DNA of 60,223 bases from Anaerolinea sp. (GTDB taxonomy: Bacteria > Chloroflexota > Anaerolineae > Anaerolineales > Villigracilaceae), in assembly GCA_020723805.1 (NCBI GenBank), contig DYID01000008.1, positions 1 to 60,223 of the forward strand, given 5' to 3'. The position numbers and the translations under genes were made by a program. Of this stretch, positions 35,153 to 43,403 are shown piece by piece. Every line of letters starts with the position of its first letter. Position 1 is the stretch's first letter. Under the pieces are notes generated by a model. The model worked only from the letters and a program-made list of their open reading frames with translations. It did no database searches and was not told where the DNA came from.

Positions 35153-35178
35153 TAGAACAAGTCTATAGACTTGTTCTA
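35153..35178. repeat. 26-bp perfect palindrome after the amidase gene
   Basis: Left arm TAGAACAAGTCTA, right arm TAGACTTGTTCTA, no loop, starting two nt after the amidase stop codon. There is no T run, so its role as a terminator is uncertain. Confidence 0.75.
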
Positions 35179-35181
35179 TGT

Positions 35182-35317
35182 TCTACGATGGGAGTGTCCA
35201 ATGTCGTGGGTTTAGCCACAGAGAGCGTAGAGATTTTGAGATTTTTCTCAGAGATCTCTGTGAGCTCTGTGGCAGAAAAATCTTTATCCCATTCTTTTAG
35301 ACACTCCCTCTACGATG
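35182..35317. mobile_element. MITE-like insertion with 9-bp target-site duplication
   Basis: The direct repeat TCTACGATG occurs at 35182-35190 and 35309-35317. Between them, an element of about 118 bp starts GGAGTGTCC and ends GACACTCCC (terminal inverted repeat). Inside is a second inverted repeat, GCCACAGAG (35215) and CTCTGTGGC (ending 35273), of the family also seen at 50026-50085. This is the signature of a non-autonomous transposed element. It lies just upstream of the initiator tRNA promoter. Confidence 0.75.
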
Positions 35318-35322
35318 CTTGC

Positions 35323-35351
35323 TTGACACCTCCTCCCGGCTATGGTAATAT
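35323..35351 (+). promoter_or_regulatory. Promoter of the initiator tRNA gene
   Basis: TTGACA (35323-35328), a 17-nt spacer and TAATAT (35346-35351), with transcription expected to begin about 7 nt before the tRNA. Confidence 0.8.
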
Positions 35352-35364
35352 CGGCGGGCTTCGA

Positions 35365-35436
35365 TGCGGGGTGGAGCAGTGGCAGCTCGTCGGGCTCATA
35401 ACCCGAAGGTCGCAGGTTCAAATCCTGCCCCCGCTA
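35365..35436 (+). tRNA. Initiator tRNA-fMet (CAT)
   Basis: The sequence folds as a tRNA with anticodon CAT. It is nearly identical in core to E. coli tRNA-fMet. Initiator hallmarks: three G-C pairs in the anticodon stem (GGG-CTCATAA-CCC) and an unpaired 1-72 position, here T1 and T72 rather than the usual C1-A72. The acceptor stem from 2-71 is GCGGGG/CCCCGC. CCA is not encoded. A terminator follows. Confidence 0.95.
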
Positions 35437-35456
35437 CTACACATCACTCAAGGACT

Positions 35457-35480
35457 GCCGGGCATTGCCCGGCGGTTTTT
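35457..35480 (+). terminator. Terminator after the tRNA gene
   Basis: Stem GCCGGGC (35457-35463) and GCCCGGC (35467-35473), loop ATT, then GGTTTTT. Confidence 0.8.
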
Positions 35481-35541
35481 GATTCAAGGGGAGAATTACT
35501 CATGGTACACTTTTCGTACCTTTCAGTATTTGGAGACCATC

Positions 35542-36657
35542 ATGAAAATTGACTCCATCACCCTGCATCATCTCTCCATGCCGCTGGTTGCGCCGTTCGA
35601 GACCTCCTTTGGGCGTGAGACGGAACGGGAGTGCATTCTCGTCACCCTGCAATCCGAAGGTCTCACCGGCTGCGGCGAGTGCGTCGCTTCGCGCGAGCCG
35701 GGCTACAACTACGAGACCACCGGCACCGCCTGGCACATCCTCAAGGATTTCATCGCGCCGTTGATTCTCGGGCAGGATGTGACCGACGCGCTCGATTACC
35801 AGCGCCGCGTGGAGCGCATTCGCGGGCATCACCTCGCCAAGGCGGGCGTGGAAATGGCGCTTTGGGATTTGCTGGGCAAACGGGAGGGCAAATCGCTCAA
35901 GGAGATGTTTGGCGGCGTGCGGGATAAGGTTGAGGTGGGGGTCTCGATTGGGATTCAGGAATCCGCTGCGGCGCTGGTGCGAACCGTCGAGTCTTATCTC
36001 GAAAAAGGCTACCGCCGCGTCAAAATCAAAATCAAACCGGGGCGCGAAGTGGAGGAGACCACCGCCGTTCGCAAAGCCTTCCCCGACCTGCGCCTGCAGG
36101 TGGACGCCAACTCCGCGTACACGCTGGAGACCGCCTCTGCCCTCGACCCGCTCGACGACCTGAACCTGCTGTTGATCGAACAGCCGCTCTTCGAAGACGA
36201 TATTTGGGATCACCGCAAACTTCAGGCGCGTTTCAAAACCGCCATCTGCCTCGATGAAAGTATCGTCACGCCGCGCCATGCCCGCTATGCCCTCGAAATG
36301 GAAGCCTGCCGCAACATCAACATCAAGCCGGCGCGCGTGGGCGGATTGAGTCAGGGAATCATGATTCACGATTATTGCCTCGCCCGCGGTGTGCCGGTCT
36401 GGTGCGGTGGGATGCTGGAGACGGGCGTCGGGCGAGCCTCGAACCTGGCGATTGCCTCCCTGCCGGGCTACGTCCTGCCCGGCGACATCTCCGCCTCGGA
36501 CCGCTACTATCACCGCGATATTACAAACGAGCGCTTCGTCCTGAACGACGACAGCACCATCACCGTCCCCAATCAACCCGGGCTTGGCGTGACGATTGAC
36601 GAAGAGGCGCTCCAACAGTTCACGCGGGCTGAACTTACGCTCAAGGCGGGAGAATAA
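35542..36657 (+). CDS. menC: MenC-type enolase: o-succinylbenzoate synthase / N-acylamino acid racemase
   Basis: A 371-residue enolase-superfamily protein. Catalytic positions are visible: KIKIK (lysines near 163/165), metal ligands Asp188 (DANSAY), Glu213 (EQP) and Asp238 (DES), and Lys262 (IKP). The C-terminus CGGMLETGVGRASNLAIAS is typical of the o-succinylbenzoate synthase/N-succinylamino acid racemase subgroup. It may take part in menaquinone synthesis, but no other men gene is in the window, and racemase activity on N-acyl amino acids is an alternative. ATG 35542 follows TGGAG. Confidence 0.85.
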   Translation: MKIDSITLHHLSMPLVAPFETSFGRETERECILVTLQSEGLTGCGECVASREPGYNYETTGTAWHILKDFIAPLILGQDVTDALDYQRRVERIRGHHLAKAGVEMALWDLLGKREGKSLKEMFGGVRDKVEVGVSIGIQESAAALVRTVESYLEKGYRRVKIKIKPGREVEETTAVRKAFPDLRLQVDANSAYTLETASALDPLDDLNLLLIEQPLFEDDIWDHRKLQARFKTAICLDESIVTPRHARYALEMEACRNINIKPARVGGLSQGIMIHDYCLARGVPVWCGGMLETGVGRASNLAIASLPGYVLPGDISASDRYYHRDITNERFVLNDDSTITVPNQPGLGVTIDEEALQQFTRAELTLKAGE

Positions 36658-36668
36658 CCTCTGCCGTT

Positions 36669-38393
36669 ATGCCTGAAAACCTTCACCGCCGCTTCTTCAC
36701 GCTTCTCTGTCTGCTCGCGTTGATTTCCGCCTGTGCGCCGCAGACGGCAACTCCTTTCATTCCGCCGACCGCCGTTCCTCCTTCGCCAACTCCGTTTTTG
36801 CCTGCCGCGCCGGTTGTCTCCACGCCTGCTTTGACGGGTGTCTTCTATTCGGACGCCGTCCCGCCGGCGCTGCGGAATCAAATCGAGACGGCGATTCCCT
36901 CCCATGTCAGCGTGCGCTTGGATGTTGCCCAGCCCGGAGATGCGGGGGTTCGCTTCCGCTGGGTGTATGTCCTCGCCGCGCCGTTCCCTACGGTGCGAGA
37001 TGGGGTGACCTCGGACGAATTGCGGTCGCTCTGGACCTCAGGCGGGACTCCGCTGCTCATGGCAGAATCCACGCTGAGGGCGTTTACGGCAATTTGGGGC
37101 GAACCAGCCTCCGGGTCGGTGCGAAGCGTGGATGAGGGACAGTTACTCGACCTGGCGTGGAGCGAGTCCGCGTGGGTAATCCTTCCGTTCGAATCGCTGA
37201 ATCCCAAATGGAAAGTGCTGACGGTGGACGGTCAGTCGCCCATCCGCAAAGGCTTCGATGCCGCGACTTATCCGCTGGTGGTGGAGTTTACACTCCAGCC
37301 TGCCGATGTGGTGGATACTTCTGGTTGGGCGCTCAGCAACTACGACCCCGCCAAACTGACCACGCTCATCATGACCGGCGTTACGGCGCTGGTACGCGCC
37401 ACCGCTACGACGATGGAACGCAAGGGGGTGACGTATCCCGGCGAAAAGGTGCGCGACCTGTTCCGTGAAGCCGATCTCCTGCACGTCAGCAACGAAATAC
37501 CGTTCTTCAGCCAATGCCCGCCTCCCAAGCCCGATGCGAGCGGTCCGCTCGTCTTTTGCAGTGACCCGAAGTACATGAAACTCCTCACCGACATCGGCAC
37601 AGATGTCATCGAACTGACCGGCAACCACTTTGCCGATTACGGCGCGAACGCCATGTACGAAACATTGGACATGTACAACGCGCACAACCTTCCCTACTTT
37701 GGCGGCGGGCGCGATTTGCAGGATTCGCTCGAGCCTGCGTTGTTCGAGGTGAACGGAAATAAGATTGCCTTTATTGGCTGCAACCGCCCCGACGTAAACC
37801 GCTTCCCAACCGCCACCGAAAACCGTCCCGGCGCCGCGCCGTGTGACTTCTCTTATCTTCAGCAGAAAATCGCGGAGTTGAAGTCGCAGGGCTACATCGT
37901 GGTATCCACGTTCCAATGGTATGAGAGTTATGATTACCAACCCGCGCCGCAGCAAATCAGTGACTTTCGCATGATGGCAGAGGCGGGCGCGTCCATTGTC
38001 AGCGGCAGTCAGGCGCACTATGCCCAAACGATGGAGTTTTACAACGATGCTTTCATTCACTACGGGCTGGGCAATCTGTTCTTCGACCAGATGGGCGATC
38101 AGGACTGGATGCCGCCCGGCATCCGCCGCCTGTTCTTCGACCGCTATGTCATTTACGACAGGAAACTCGTCAGTATCGAATTGATTACTGCCCTGCTTGA
38201 GGATTATTCCCGTCCGCGTATAATGACTGATGAAGAACGCGCTGCGTTTTTGCAGGACTATTTTTATTACAGCGGATGGACGCCCTTCACCCCGACGCCG
38301 ACTCCGACCATCACACCCACGCTGACGCCCATGTCCATCCCGCCTCAAAGCGGGACCTCGAGCCTGATCCCGACCCAAACGCCTGCGCCATAA
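36669..38393 (+). CDS. CapA-family lipoprotein (metallophosphatase-like)
   Basis: A 574-residue protein with a lipoprotein signal (LLALISAC, acylated cysteine near residue 19), a Thr/Pro-rich linker, an N-terminal beta region (about 50-240), and a C-terminal CapA/PgsA-type domain (about 250-540: LTGNHFADYG, NRPDVNR, SGSQAHYAQTMEFY, HYGLGNLFFD). CapA-like proteins are predicted metallophosphoesterases linked to poly-gamma-glutamate or to cell-surface polymers. The tail is Thr/Pro-rich. It is anchored outside the membrane. No other capsule genes are near. Confidence 0.85.
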   Translation: MPENLHRRFFTLLCLLALISACAPQTATPFIPPTAVPPSPTPFLPAAPVVSTPALTGVFYSDAVPPALRNQIETAIPSHVSVRLDVAQPGDAGVRFRWVYVLAAPFPTVRDGVTSDELRSLWTSGGTPLLMAESTLRAFTAIWGEPASGSVRSVDEGQLLDLAWSESAWVILPFESLNPKWKVLTVDGQSPIRKGFDAATYPLVVEFTLQPADVVDTSGWALSNYDPAKLTTLIMTGVTALVRATATTMERKGVTYPGEKVRDLFREADLLHVSNEIPFFSQCPPPKPDASGPLVFCSDPKYMKLLTDIGTDVIELTGNHFADYGANAMYETLDMYNAHNLPYFGGGRDLQDSLEPALFEVNGNKIAFIGCNRPDVNRFPTATENRPGAAPCDFSYLQQKIAELKSQGYIVVSTFQWYESYDYQPAPQQISDFRMMAEAGASIVSGSQAHYAQTMEFYNDAFIHYGLGNLFFDQMGDQDWMPPGIRRLFFDRYVIYDRKLVSIELITALLEDYSRPRIMTDEERAAFLQDYFYYSGWTPFTPTPTPTITPTLTPMSIPPQSGTSSLIPTQTPAP

Positions 38394-38474
38394 CCGATGC
38401 CTTTTTTATCCACAGATGAAAAGAACAAAATGGATTTGTTCTTGTATCGGACAGAAAAAGACGAAGGAGACCCC

Positions 38475-39110
38475 ATGACCATCTACGACATTTCCCTGAC
38501 CATCACCCCCGACCTGCCCACCTGGCCCGGCGACCCGCGCATCGAGCTCGAACAAATCGCCTCCATGGACAAGGGAGCGCAAGCCAACGTCACCCGCCTC
38601 AGCGCCGCCGTGCATATCGGCACCCACGTGGACGCGCCGCATCACTTCCTCAACGACGGGCGCACGGTTGAGTCGCTGCCGCTGGAGGTGTTGACCGGTC
38701 CCTGCTATGTGCTGCAGCTGCCCGATGGGGTGGATGCCATCACCGCCGAAGTGCTGGAACGCTGTGAGATCACGCCAAACATGAAGCGCATCCTGTTTGG
38801 GACGAGCAATTCCCACTTCTGGGCAAAGGGCGTAAAGGAATTCCAGACCGATTTCGTTGCCATCACGGAGGACGGGGCGCAGTGGCTGGTGGATCATGGC
38901 GTGCAATTAGTGGGCGTGGATTATCTTTCCGTTGCCCCCTACGGCGACGCCGAACCGACACATAAGATTTTGCTCGGCGCCGGCGTAGTCATTGTGGAGG
39001 GCTTGAACCTCTCGAACGTGATGCGCGGCTTCTATGACCTGTATTGCCTGCCGCTCAAAATCGCCGGCTCCGATGGCGCGCCGGCGCGCGCCATCCTGAT
39101 TCAGTCATGA
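38475..39110 (+). CDS. Cyclase-family (kynurenine-formamidase-like) metal hydrolase
   Basis: A 211-residue protein of the cyclase family. The metal-binding motif HIGTHVDAPHH (about 49-59) is intact, and the opening ISLTITPDLPTWPGDP is typical. Members include arylformamidase (tryptophan breakdown) and isatin hydrolase; the substrate here is not determined, and no kynurenine gene is near. The ATG at 38475 follows GAAGGAG; an in-frame ATG at 38397 lacks a ribosome binding site. Confidence 0.9.
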   Translation: MTIYDISLTITPDLPTWPGDPRIELEQIASMDKGAQANVTRLSAAVHIGTHVDAPHHFLNDGRTVESLPLEVLTGPCYVLQLPDGVDAITAEVLERCEITPNMKRILFGTSNSHFWAKGVKEFQTDFVAITEDGAQWLVDHGVQLVGVDYLSVAPYGDAEPTHKILLGAGVVIVEGLNLSNVMRGFYDLYCLPLKIAGSDGAPARAILIQS

Positions 39111-39178
39111 GATTAAAACGGTCATTTCGCCAAAGGCAAGGGTAAGATTATCCAACTTCACATGAAAGCGGAGGAAAC

Positions 39179-39892
39179 ATGGACGAAGAGCAAAAATACT
39201 TTGGCATGACCCGTATGCAAATTGGCATTCTTGCGGGGCTGGCAGGAGTGCTCATCCTGATTGTTGGTGTAGGGGCATTCCTCGTCTTTCGGAACGTTAC
39301 GCCCTCCCTCTCTGCGCCGCAGCCGACCTCCACCCCCCTGCCAACTGTGACTTCGGTAGCCGTCACCCCGCCGACAGTAACGCCCACCCTTGCGCCGACG
39401 GCGATTCCCTATGAGCAACTCATTCCGGCAGGGTGGAAGCAGTTCAAAACCCCGCTGGTCGAGATTTGGCTGCCCTCGAATTTCAAACTGGGCGACAAGA
39501 AAGCGCTCAATCAAACGGTGCAACTGGCTGCCAATGAACTCTTTATTACGGAAATACCCAGCAAAACCTCCGCCTACAACATGCTGGTCAGCGTTTCGTA
39601 TGACCTGCTGAGCGGCGGCTCGCTGGACGAGTTCCTGCAAAACAAAATCTCGCAACTTCCCGCCGAGATTCGCGTGACCGACCGCCGCACGGTGTATGTC
39701 AACACCATCGAAGCCCGCCGTCTGATGATCGAAGCGCGCGTCAACAACATTGACATCAATGACATGGTGTATGTGTTTTTGGACGGCAACACGGTCTGGT
39801 ATGTGGAATATGTGGCGCAGATTACCAAGTTCTTCGAAAATCTCCCCATCTTCGAGCAAAGTGTCAAGACATTTCGCACGGTGAAGTATTAA
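39179..39892 (+). CDS. Membrane-anchored protein of unknown function
   Basis: A 237-residue protein with one N-terminal membrane helix (about 13-38), a Thr/Pro-rich linker (about 45-75) and a C-terminal globular domain (about 80-237) beginning with an IPAGWKQFKTPLVEIWLPS-like segment reminiscent of the PsbP fold. That resemblance is only suggestive. The domain should lie outside the membrane. GGAGG precedes the ATG. The stop codon lies in the left arm of a MITE-like repeat. Confidence 0.75.
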   Translation: MDEEQKYFGMTRMQIGILAGLAGVLILIVGVGAFLVFRNVTPSLSAPQPTSTPLPTVTSVAVTPPTVTPTLAPTAIPYEQLIPAGWKQFKTPLVEIWLPSNFKLGDKKALNQTVQLAANELFITEIPSKTSAYNMLVSVSYDLLSGGSLDEFLQNKISQLPAEIRVTDRRTVYVNTIEARRLMIEARVNNIDINDMVYVFLDGNTVWYVEYVAQITKFFENLPIFEQSVKTFRTVKY

Positions 39893-40004
39893 TCACTGAT
39901 GTTACGCAGTAGCGGGAGATTTATCTCGCGTTTTCAGGCGACATGAACCCCCTTGCGGGGACAATGTGTCGCCCTACGAAGAAACTGCGTAAGGTGAGTT
40001 AATC
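39889..40004. repeat. MITE-like palindromic repeat, copy 2
   Basis: Left arm TTAATCACTG-ATG-TTACGCAGT and right arm ACTGCGTAA-GGTGAGTTAA form terminal inverted repeats of about 20 bp (inner 9 bp perfect, 39902-39910 and 39984-39992). The interior carries GCGAGATAAATCTCGCG-like and CCCCTTGCGGGG palindromes. The left arm supplies the stop codon of the preceding gene. Related copies: 1-75 (inverted) and 50113-50210. Confidence 0.8.
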
Positions 40005-40015
40005 AACCGTAATAT

Positions 40016-40058
40016 CGCCCCGCAAGTTGTATCACCGCGAACCTGCGGGGCGTTTTTT
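40016..40058 (+). terminator. Rho-independent terminator
   Basis: Stem CGCCCCGCA (40016-40024) and TGCGGGGCG (40044-40052), then TTTTTT. It ends transcription of the genes before it, after the repeat. Confidence 0.85.
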
Positions 40059-40067
40059 ATCTGGCTG

Positions 40068-40568
40068 TTAATCAAAATAGATGTTCAAATCCGAGCAGTC
40101 GAAGCGGTTGCCGCAGTTGGGACAGGTGACTTTGCAGTTCTTTTCGTACATCTCGCTCCCGCAGCGGTCGCAAATATACGGTTGCGCCTCTTTCCACTGC
40201 ACGGGTTTCAAAAGGGCTGGGTCGAATTCCCCGATTCGCTCGGGACCGAGGCTTCGAATCGCCTCCATGACCTTTTCCGCATCCTTGCGCAGTTGTCTTA
40301 CATCCACTCCCTTGCAAACAGCGGGCAGCCCATCGAGCCATTTTCGGCTCCGTTCATAGACCTTGACCGCGCCGTTGTAATTTCCGCGGCGGATGTGCAG
40401 ATACGCGACGGCGACCTGCAAAATGCCTCTATAGAGGTTCTTCGCTGCGCCTCCCTCCGCCTTCCAGGCGTGTTCGAGCGCCTCGTGTGCCTCGAAGTAT
40501 TCCCCCGCATTGAAGTGACGCAGTCCCTCGCCGGCTTGGGGATGAAGCGTTCCGTTACAATCGCTCAT
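40068..40568 (-). CDS. DUF309-type protein with C-terminal zinc ribbon
   Basis: A 166-residue protein. HFNAGEYFEAHEALEHAW in the N-terminal half is the signature of the DUF309 helical family, whose function is unknown. The C-terminus has two CxxC pairs (CDRCGS and CPNCGN), a likely zinc ribbon that the basic family lacks. The start at 40568 is upstream of the family's conserved region; it is divergent from the small membrane protein gene, with only about 55 nt between start codons. Confidence 0.85.
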   Translation of the reverse strand: MSDCNGTLHPQAGEGLRHFNAGEYFEAHEALEHAWKAEGGAAKNLYRGILQVAVAYLHIRRGNYNGAVKVYERSRKWLDGLPAVCKGVDVRQLRKDAEKVMEAIRSLGPERIGEFDPALLKPVQWKEAQPYICDRCGSEMYEKNCKVTCPNCGNRFDCSDLNIYFD

Positions 40569-40623
40569 GGGCGAAAGTATATCATCGGGAGCGGGAGCGG
40601 TTAAAATCTGAATCCGGAGCGCT

Positions 40624-41118
40624 ATGACACTCGTTGCAATGGTTTTGAGCATCATCGCAGGGACTCTTTCTCTGGCGTATGGGTATTTGCAGGAGGGATA
40701 TACCCGTCCTGCGTTGTGGATTGCCTTGCTGGGAATTGCCTGGCTGCTGGCGGAATGGCGGCGTCTGTACTGGTTTGCGTCGGCTGCTTTGTTGATGGTT
40801 GTTTTTGCGGCGGGGTTCGGCGTCTGGCAGGAATTTCCGCTTGTTTGGATGTTCGCGGGAGCGTTGGGCGGCTTGCTCGGCTGGGACCTCTCGGATTTTG
40901 CCCGCAGGCTTCGTTATGCCGCGCCTGCGGACAACCTCGCAGAGATGGAGCGGCGTCATCTGACGCGCGTTGGTGTCGTCGCTTTACTGGGTGCAGGGCT
41001 TGCCTATTTGAGCACGCTTCTTCAGGTTAGGCGGCTGGCGTTCGAGGTGGCGGTGGGCTTGAGTCTGTTGACAGCGTTTGGGCTGGCGCGGCTGATGATG
41101 AGGTTGAGAAGGTATTGA
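40624..41118 (+). CDS. Small membrane protein of unknown function
   Basis: A 164-residue protein with about five hydrophobic segments (approximately 4-22, 28-44, 48-68, 72-86 and 112-155). The loop at 90-112 is polar. CGGAG precedes the ATG. No family is recognised. It is divergent from the DUF309 gene. Confidence 0.7.
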   Translation: MTLVAMVLSIIAGTLSLAYGYLQEGYTRPALWIALLGIAWLLAEWRRLYWFASAALLMVVFAAGFGVWQEFPLVWMFAGALGGLLGWDLSDFARRLRYAAPADNLAEMERRHLTRVGVVALLGAGLAYLSTLLQVRRLAFEVAVGLSLLTAFGLARLMMRLRRY

Positions 41119-41139
41119 AGGGACTTTCTTGTCATTGAA

Positions 41140-41168
41140 TTGGTCGTGACATGCAAGTAAGGTATAAT
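41140..41168 (+). promoter_or_regulatory. Possible promoter of the unknown gene pair
   Basis: TTGGTC (41140-41145), a 17-nt spacer and a perfect TATAAT (41163-41168), 50 nt before the ATG at 41218. The -35 box is weak. Confidence 0.5.
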
Positions 41169-41217
41169 TGCTTGGCTTCATTCGCTGAAACGAGAAAATT
41201 CACATCAAGGCTTTGGA

Positions 41218-42780
41218 ATGACAGGCGAGACGATCCTTTCACCCGACTACTGGAAAAATTTGCGAATCACTCCGCAGGATGTTGAATTCCTGCATAATCA
41301 TCTTTTTGAAACCGAAACGCCTCTGACCACCCGCGAACTGGTGACCGTTCTGATTCATGAGCGCAACCGCGTGGAGCGGCTGGCGTTGCAGCAGCGCAGG
41401 CAGGCGGGCGGTAAAGTCTATTTCCCCAAAGAGAGTTTTCAGCCTGGCGAAGGCGTGGTCTTTCCCTTCCTGAATTGGAAGCATGGAAAGGTGGTCAACG
41501 TCCGCCCGGGCAACAACCCGGACCTGGGCGAATTCGATGTGCTGACCGTGGAGATGGAGGATGGCGCCGAGCGCCTCTTTGCTGCCAGATTGGCGGCTCA
41601 TGCCCTGAACGACCAGCCTATCAAGGAAGAAGGAGACGAGTTCGACCCCGAGGCTGTTCTGCGCTCGTATGGCGCACTGCTGGAGAAAAAACTCGAAGCG
41701 GCGCTGAAAGAAAATGAGGAAATCGTAAGAATTGCAGGGCGCTGGTTCCCGCGCGCTCTGCTGGTGGATGTCAATGTGGGGCACCTCAATCTGGCGGAAG
41801 CCGTGCTGGATATGGCGGGCGGCGAGCCGCTTCCCACCTCGGCGCTGCTGAAGGATGTCGCACTGCCTGAAGGCGTCAATCCCAAGCTGGCGGAATTTTC
41901 GCTCAACCTTGCCCTTCAGGAAGATGGACGCTTCGACGAAGTGGGACCGGCGGGCGAAGTATTATGGTGTCTCTACCGTCTCGAACCGCAGGAAGTGCGT
42001 GAAGTGCCTTTGCATTTGCGCTATTCGCCCATCGAATATGACCGTTCCGTCCTCAGCGATGAAATGATTGCGCTGGAAAAACAATTGGACGATGAATTGA
42101 GCGATGTGGAAGCGGATGAGGATGTCGAACGGCGGGAAGTCACCATTTCGCTGATTTATCCGCACCTGCGGGCAGGCACGCTGCCGCTTTCGAATCGGGT
42201 ACGCTCGCTCTTCCCCACCGCCTACGAATCGCCGCGCGTCCGCTTTACGCTGGTGGATGGCAAGACCGGTCAAAAGATGCCCGGCTGGGTGGTGCGCGAG
42301 AATAAGTACGTCTACGGTTTACAAGCCTGGTACAAGGCGCATGGTCTGATGCCCGGCAGTCTGGTCAACATCCGCAAAGGCGAAAAGCCGGGCGAAGTCG
42401 TTATCGAGGCGAAAACTCAGCGTTCCACCAAGGATTGGCTACGGACGGTCATCGTCGGCGCGGACGGAGGCGTGGTCTTTGCCATGCTCAAACAACCCAT
42501 CTCCGCCGAATTCAACGACCGCATGGCGTATGCCATTCCCTCCTTCGAAGCCGTGGACCAGTTATGGAAGCAGGAAGCGCGCCGCCCATTCGAGCAACTG
42601 GTGATGAACCTGGCGCGGGAGATTTCCAAACTGACCCCGCAGGGACATGTCCACGCGCAGGAATTGTACGCAGCGGTCAACATCGTACGGCGGGTGCCGC
42701 CCGCTCCGCTGTTTGCCCTGCTGGCAACCCGACCGGAAATTACCCACGTCGGCGACCTGCATTTCCGAATCATCGAGTAG
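41218..42780 (+). CDS. Conserved-looking protein of unknown function
   Basis: A 520-residue cytoplasmic protein, no signal or membrane segment. The N-terminal 45 residues look like a winged helix (LTTRELVTVLIHERNR). Residues about 78-115 (GEGVVFPFLNWKHGKVVNVRPG) resemble a small SH3/KOW-like barrel. The middle is acidic, and the C-terminus (VHAQELYAAVNIVRRVPPAP) could be a second winged helix. These readings are by eye. I do not recognise the family. It is followed after 12 nt by another unknown gene, and both may act in nucleic-acid transactions. Confidence 0.8.
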   Translation: MTGETILSPDYWKNLRITPQDVEFLHNHLFETETPLTTRELVTVLIHERNRVERLALQQRRQAGGKVYFPKESFQPGEGVVFPFLNWKHGKVVNVRPGNNPDLGEFDVLTVEMEDGAERLFAARLAAHALNDQPIKEEGDEFDPEAVLRSYGALLEKKLEAALKENEEIVRIAGRWFPRALLVDVNVGHLNLAEAVLDMAGGEPLPTSALLKDVALPEGVNPKLAEFSLNLALQEDGRFDEVGPAGEVLWCLYRLEPQEVREVPLHLRYSPIEYDRSVLSDEMIALEKQLDDELSDVEADEDVERREVTISLIYPHLRAGTLPLSNRVRSLFPTAYESPRVRFTLVDGKTGQKMPGWVVRENKYVYGLQAWYKAHGLMPGSLVNIRKGEKPGEVVIEAKTQRSTKDWLRTVIVGADGGVVFAMLKQPISAEFNDRMAYAIPSFEAVDQLWKQEARRPFEQLVMNLAREISKLTPQGHVHAQELYAAVNIVRRVPPAPLFALLATRPEITHVGDLHFRIIE

Positions 42781-42792
42781 GAGAACGCAAAC

Positions 42793-43227
42793 ATGCCCGA
42801 AGGCAAACGCACCAGCCTGGTAAAACCGACCCTTAAAACGCCCTTCCACATTGACTTCGACTGGTGGCAGAAGAACGAACGCGATTGGCATGTGTATCTG
42901 CGTTCCCTGCTTTGCGCCGAGCACCAACAAGTCTTCGCCAACCTGGAAGAAGGACAGACCATTGACTGGGTGGACCCGCTCACCGCGGAAGTCAAACCGG
43001 TGGACGGGGTGCAGAACACCCTCATGTCTCACTGCGCCAAACAGCCCGATTTTCTGACCGAGCAAACCGCCCTGGTGGAAGCGGTCTTTCGTCTGTTCCT
43101 CACTAACGGCAATCTTCCATTGTCTTCGGAAGAAATGGGCGCCCGCCTAAACCGCCCCGCCATGACCATCCTGCGAACGCTCACGGCTGGGCGCGTCTAT
43201 AAGGGCATTCGCCCGGTCGATGTCTGA
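42793..43227 (+). CDS. Small protein of unknown function, paired with the preceding gene
   Basis: A 144-residue soluble protein. The N-terminal half is Trp- and acid-rich (HIDFDWWQKNERDWHVYL); the C-terminal half (about 100-144) reads like a winged helix (LPLSSEEMGARLNRPAMTIL). The start is 12 nt after the larger unknown gene, so they are very likely co-expressed. AGGAGAACG precedes the ATG. The family is not recognised. Confidence 0.75.
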   Translation: MPEGKRTSLVKPTLKTPFHIDFDWWQKNERDWHVYLRSLLCAEHQQVFANLEEGQTIDWVDPLTAEVKPVDGVQNTLMSHCAKQPDFLTEQTALVEAVFRLFLTNGNLPLSSEEMGARLNRPAMTILRTLTAGRVYKGIRPVDV

Positions 43228-43247
43228 TACATACACGGGCGCGCGAT

Positions 43248-43276
43248 TTGCCTGCTTTGCGGGGACGTAATAAAAT
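43248..43276 (+). promoter_or_regulatory. Promoter of tRNA-Arg
   Basis: TTGCCT (43248-43253), a 17-nt spacer and TAAAAT (43271-43276), about 10 nt before the tRNA. The downstream hsp20-lon genes may be read through from it, as no terminator separates them. Confidence 0.65.
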
Positions 43277-43286
43277 AAGAAACACT

Positions 43287-43359
43287 GCCCTCGTAGCTCA
43301 ACGGATAGAGCACCAGCCTTCTAAGCTGTTGGTTGTGGGTTCGAATCCCGCCGAGGGCG
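43287..43359 (+). tRNA. tRNA-Arg (TCT)
   Basis: A 73-nt cloverleaf: acceptor GCCCTCG/CGAGGGC, D arm GCTC-aacggata-GAGC, anticodon loop CTTCTAA (anticodon TCT, reading AGA), T arm GTGGG-TTCGAAT-CCCGC. Discriminator G, no encoded CCA. Confidence 0.95.
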
Positions 43360-43403
43360 CCTGGCGAATTAATGTTTTCTCTTTGGCAGGAAGGTAGTTG
43401 GAT

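Noticed and set aside
33100-35160. Minus-strand open frame of 686 codons opposite the CBS and amidase genes
   Set aside because: Arg/His-rich antisense shadow; the plus-strand amidase has an intact catalytic triad.
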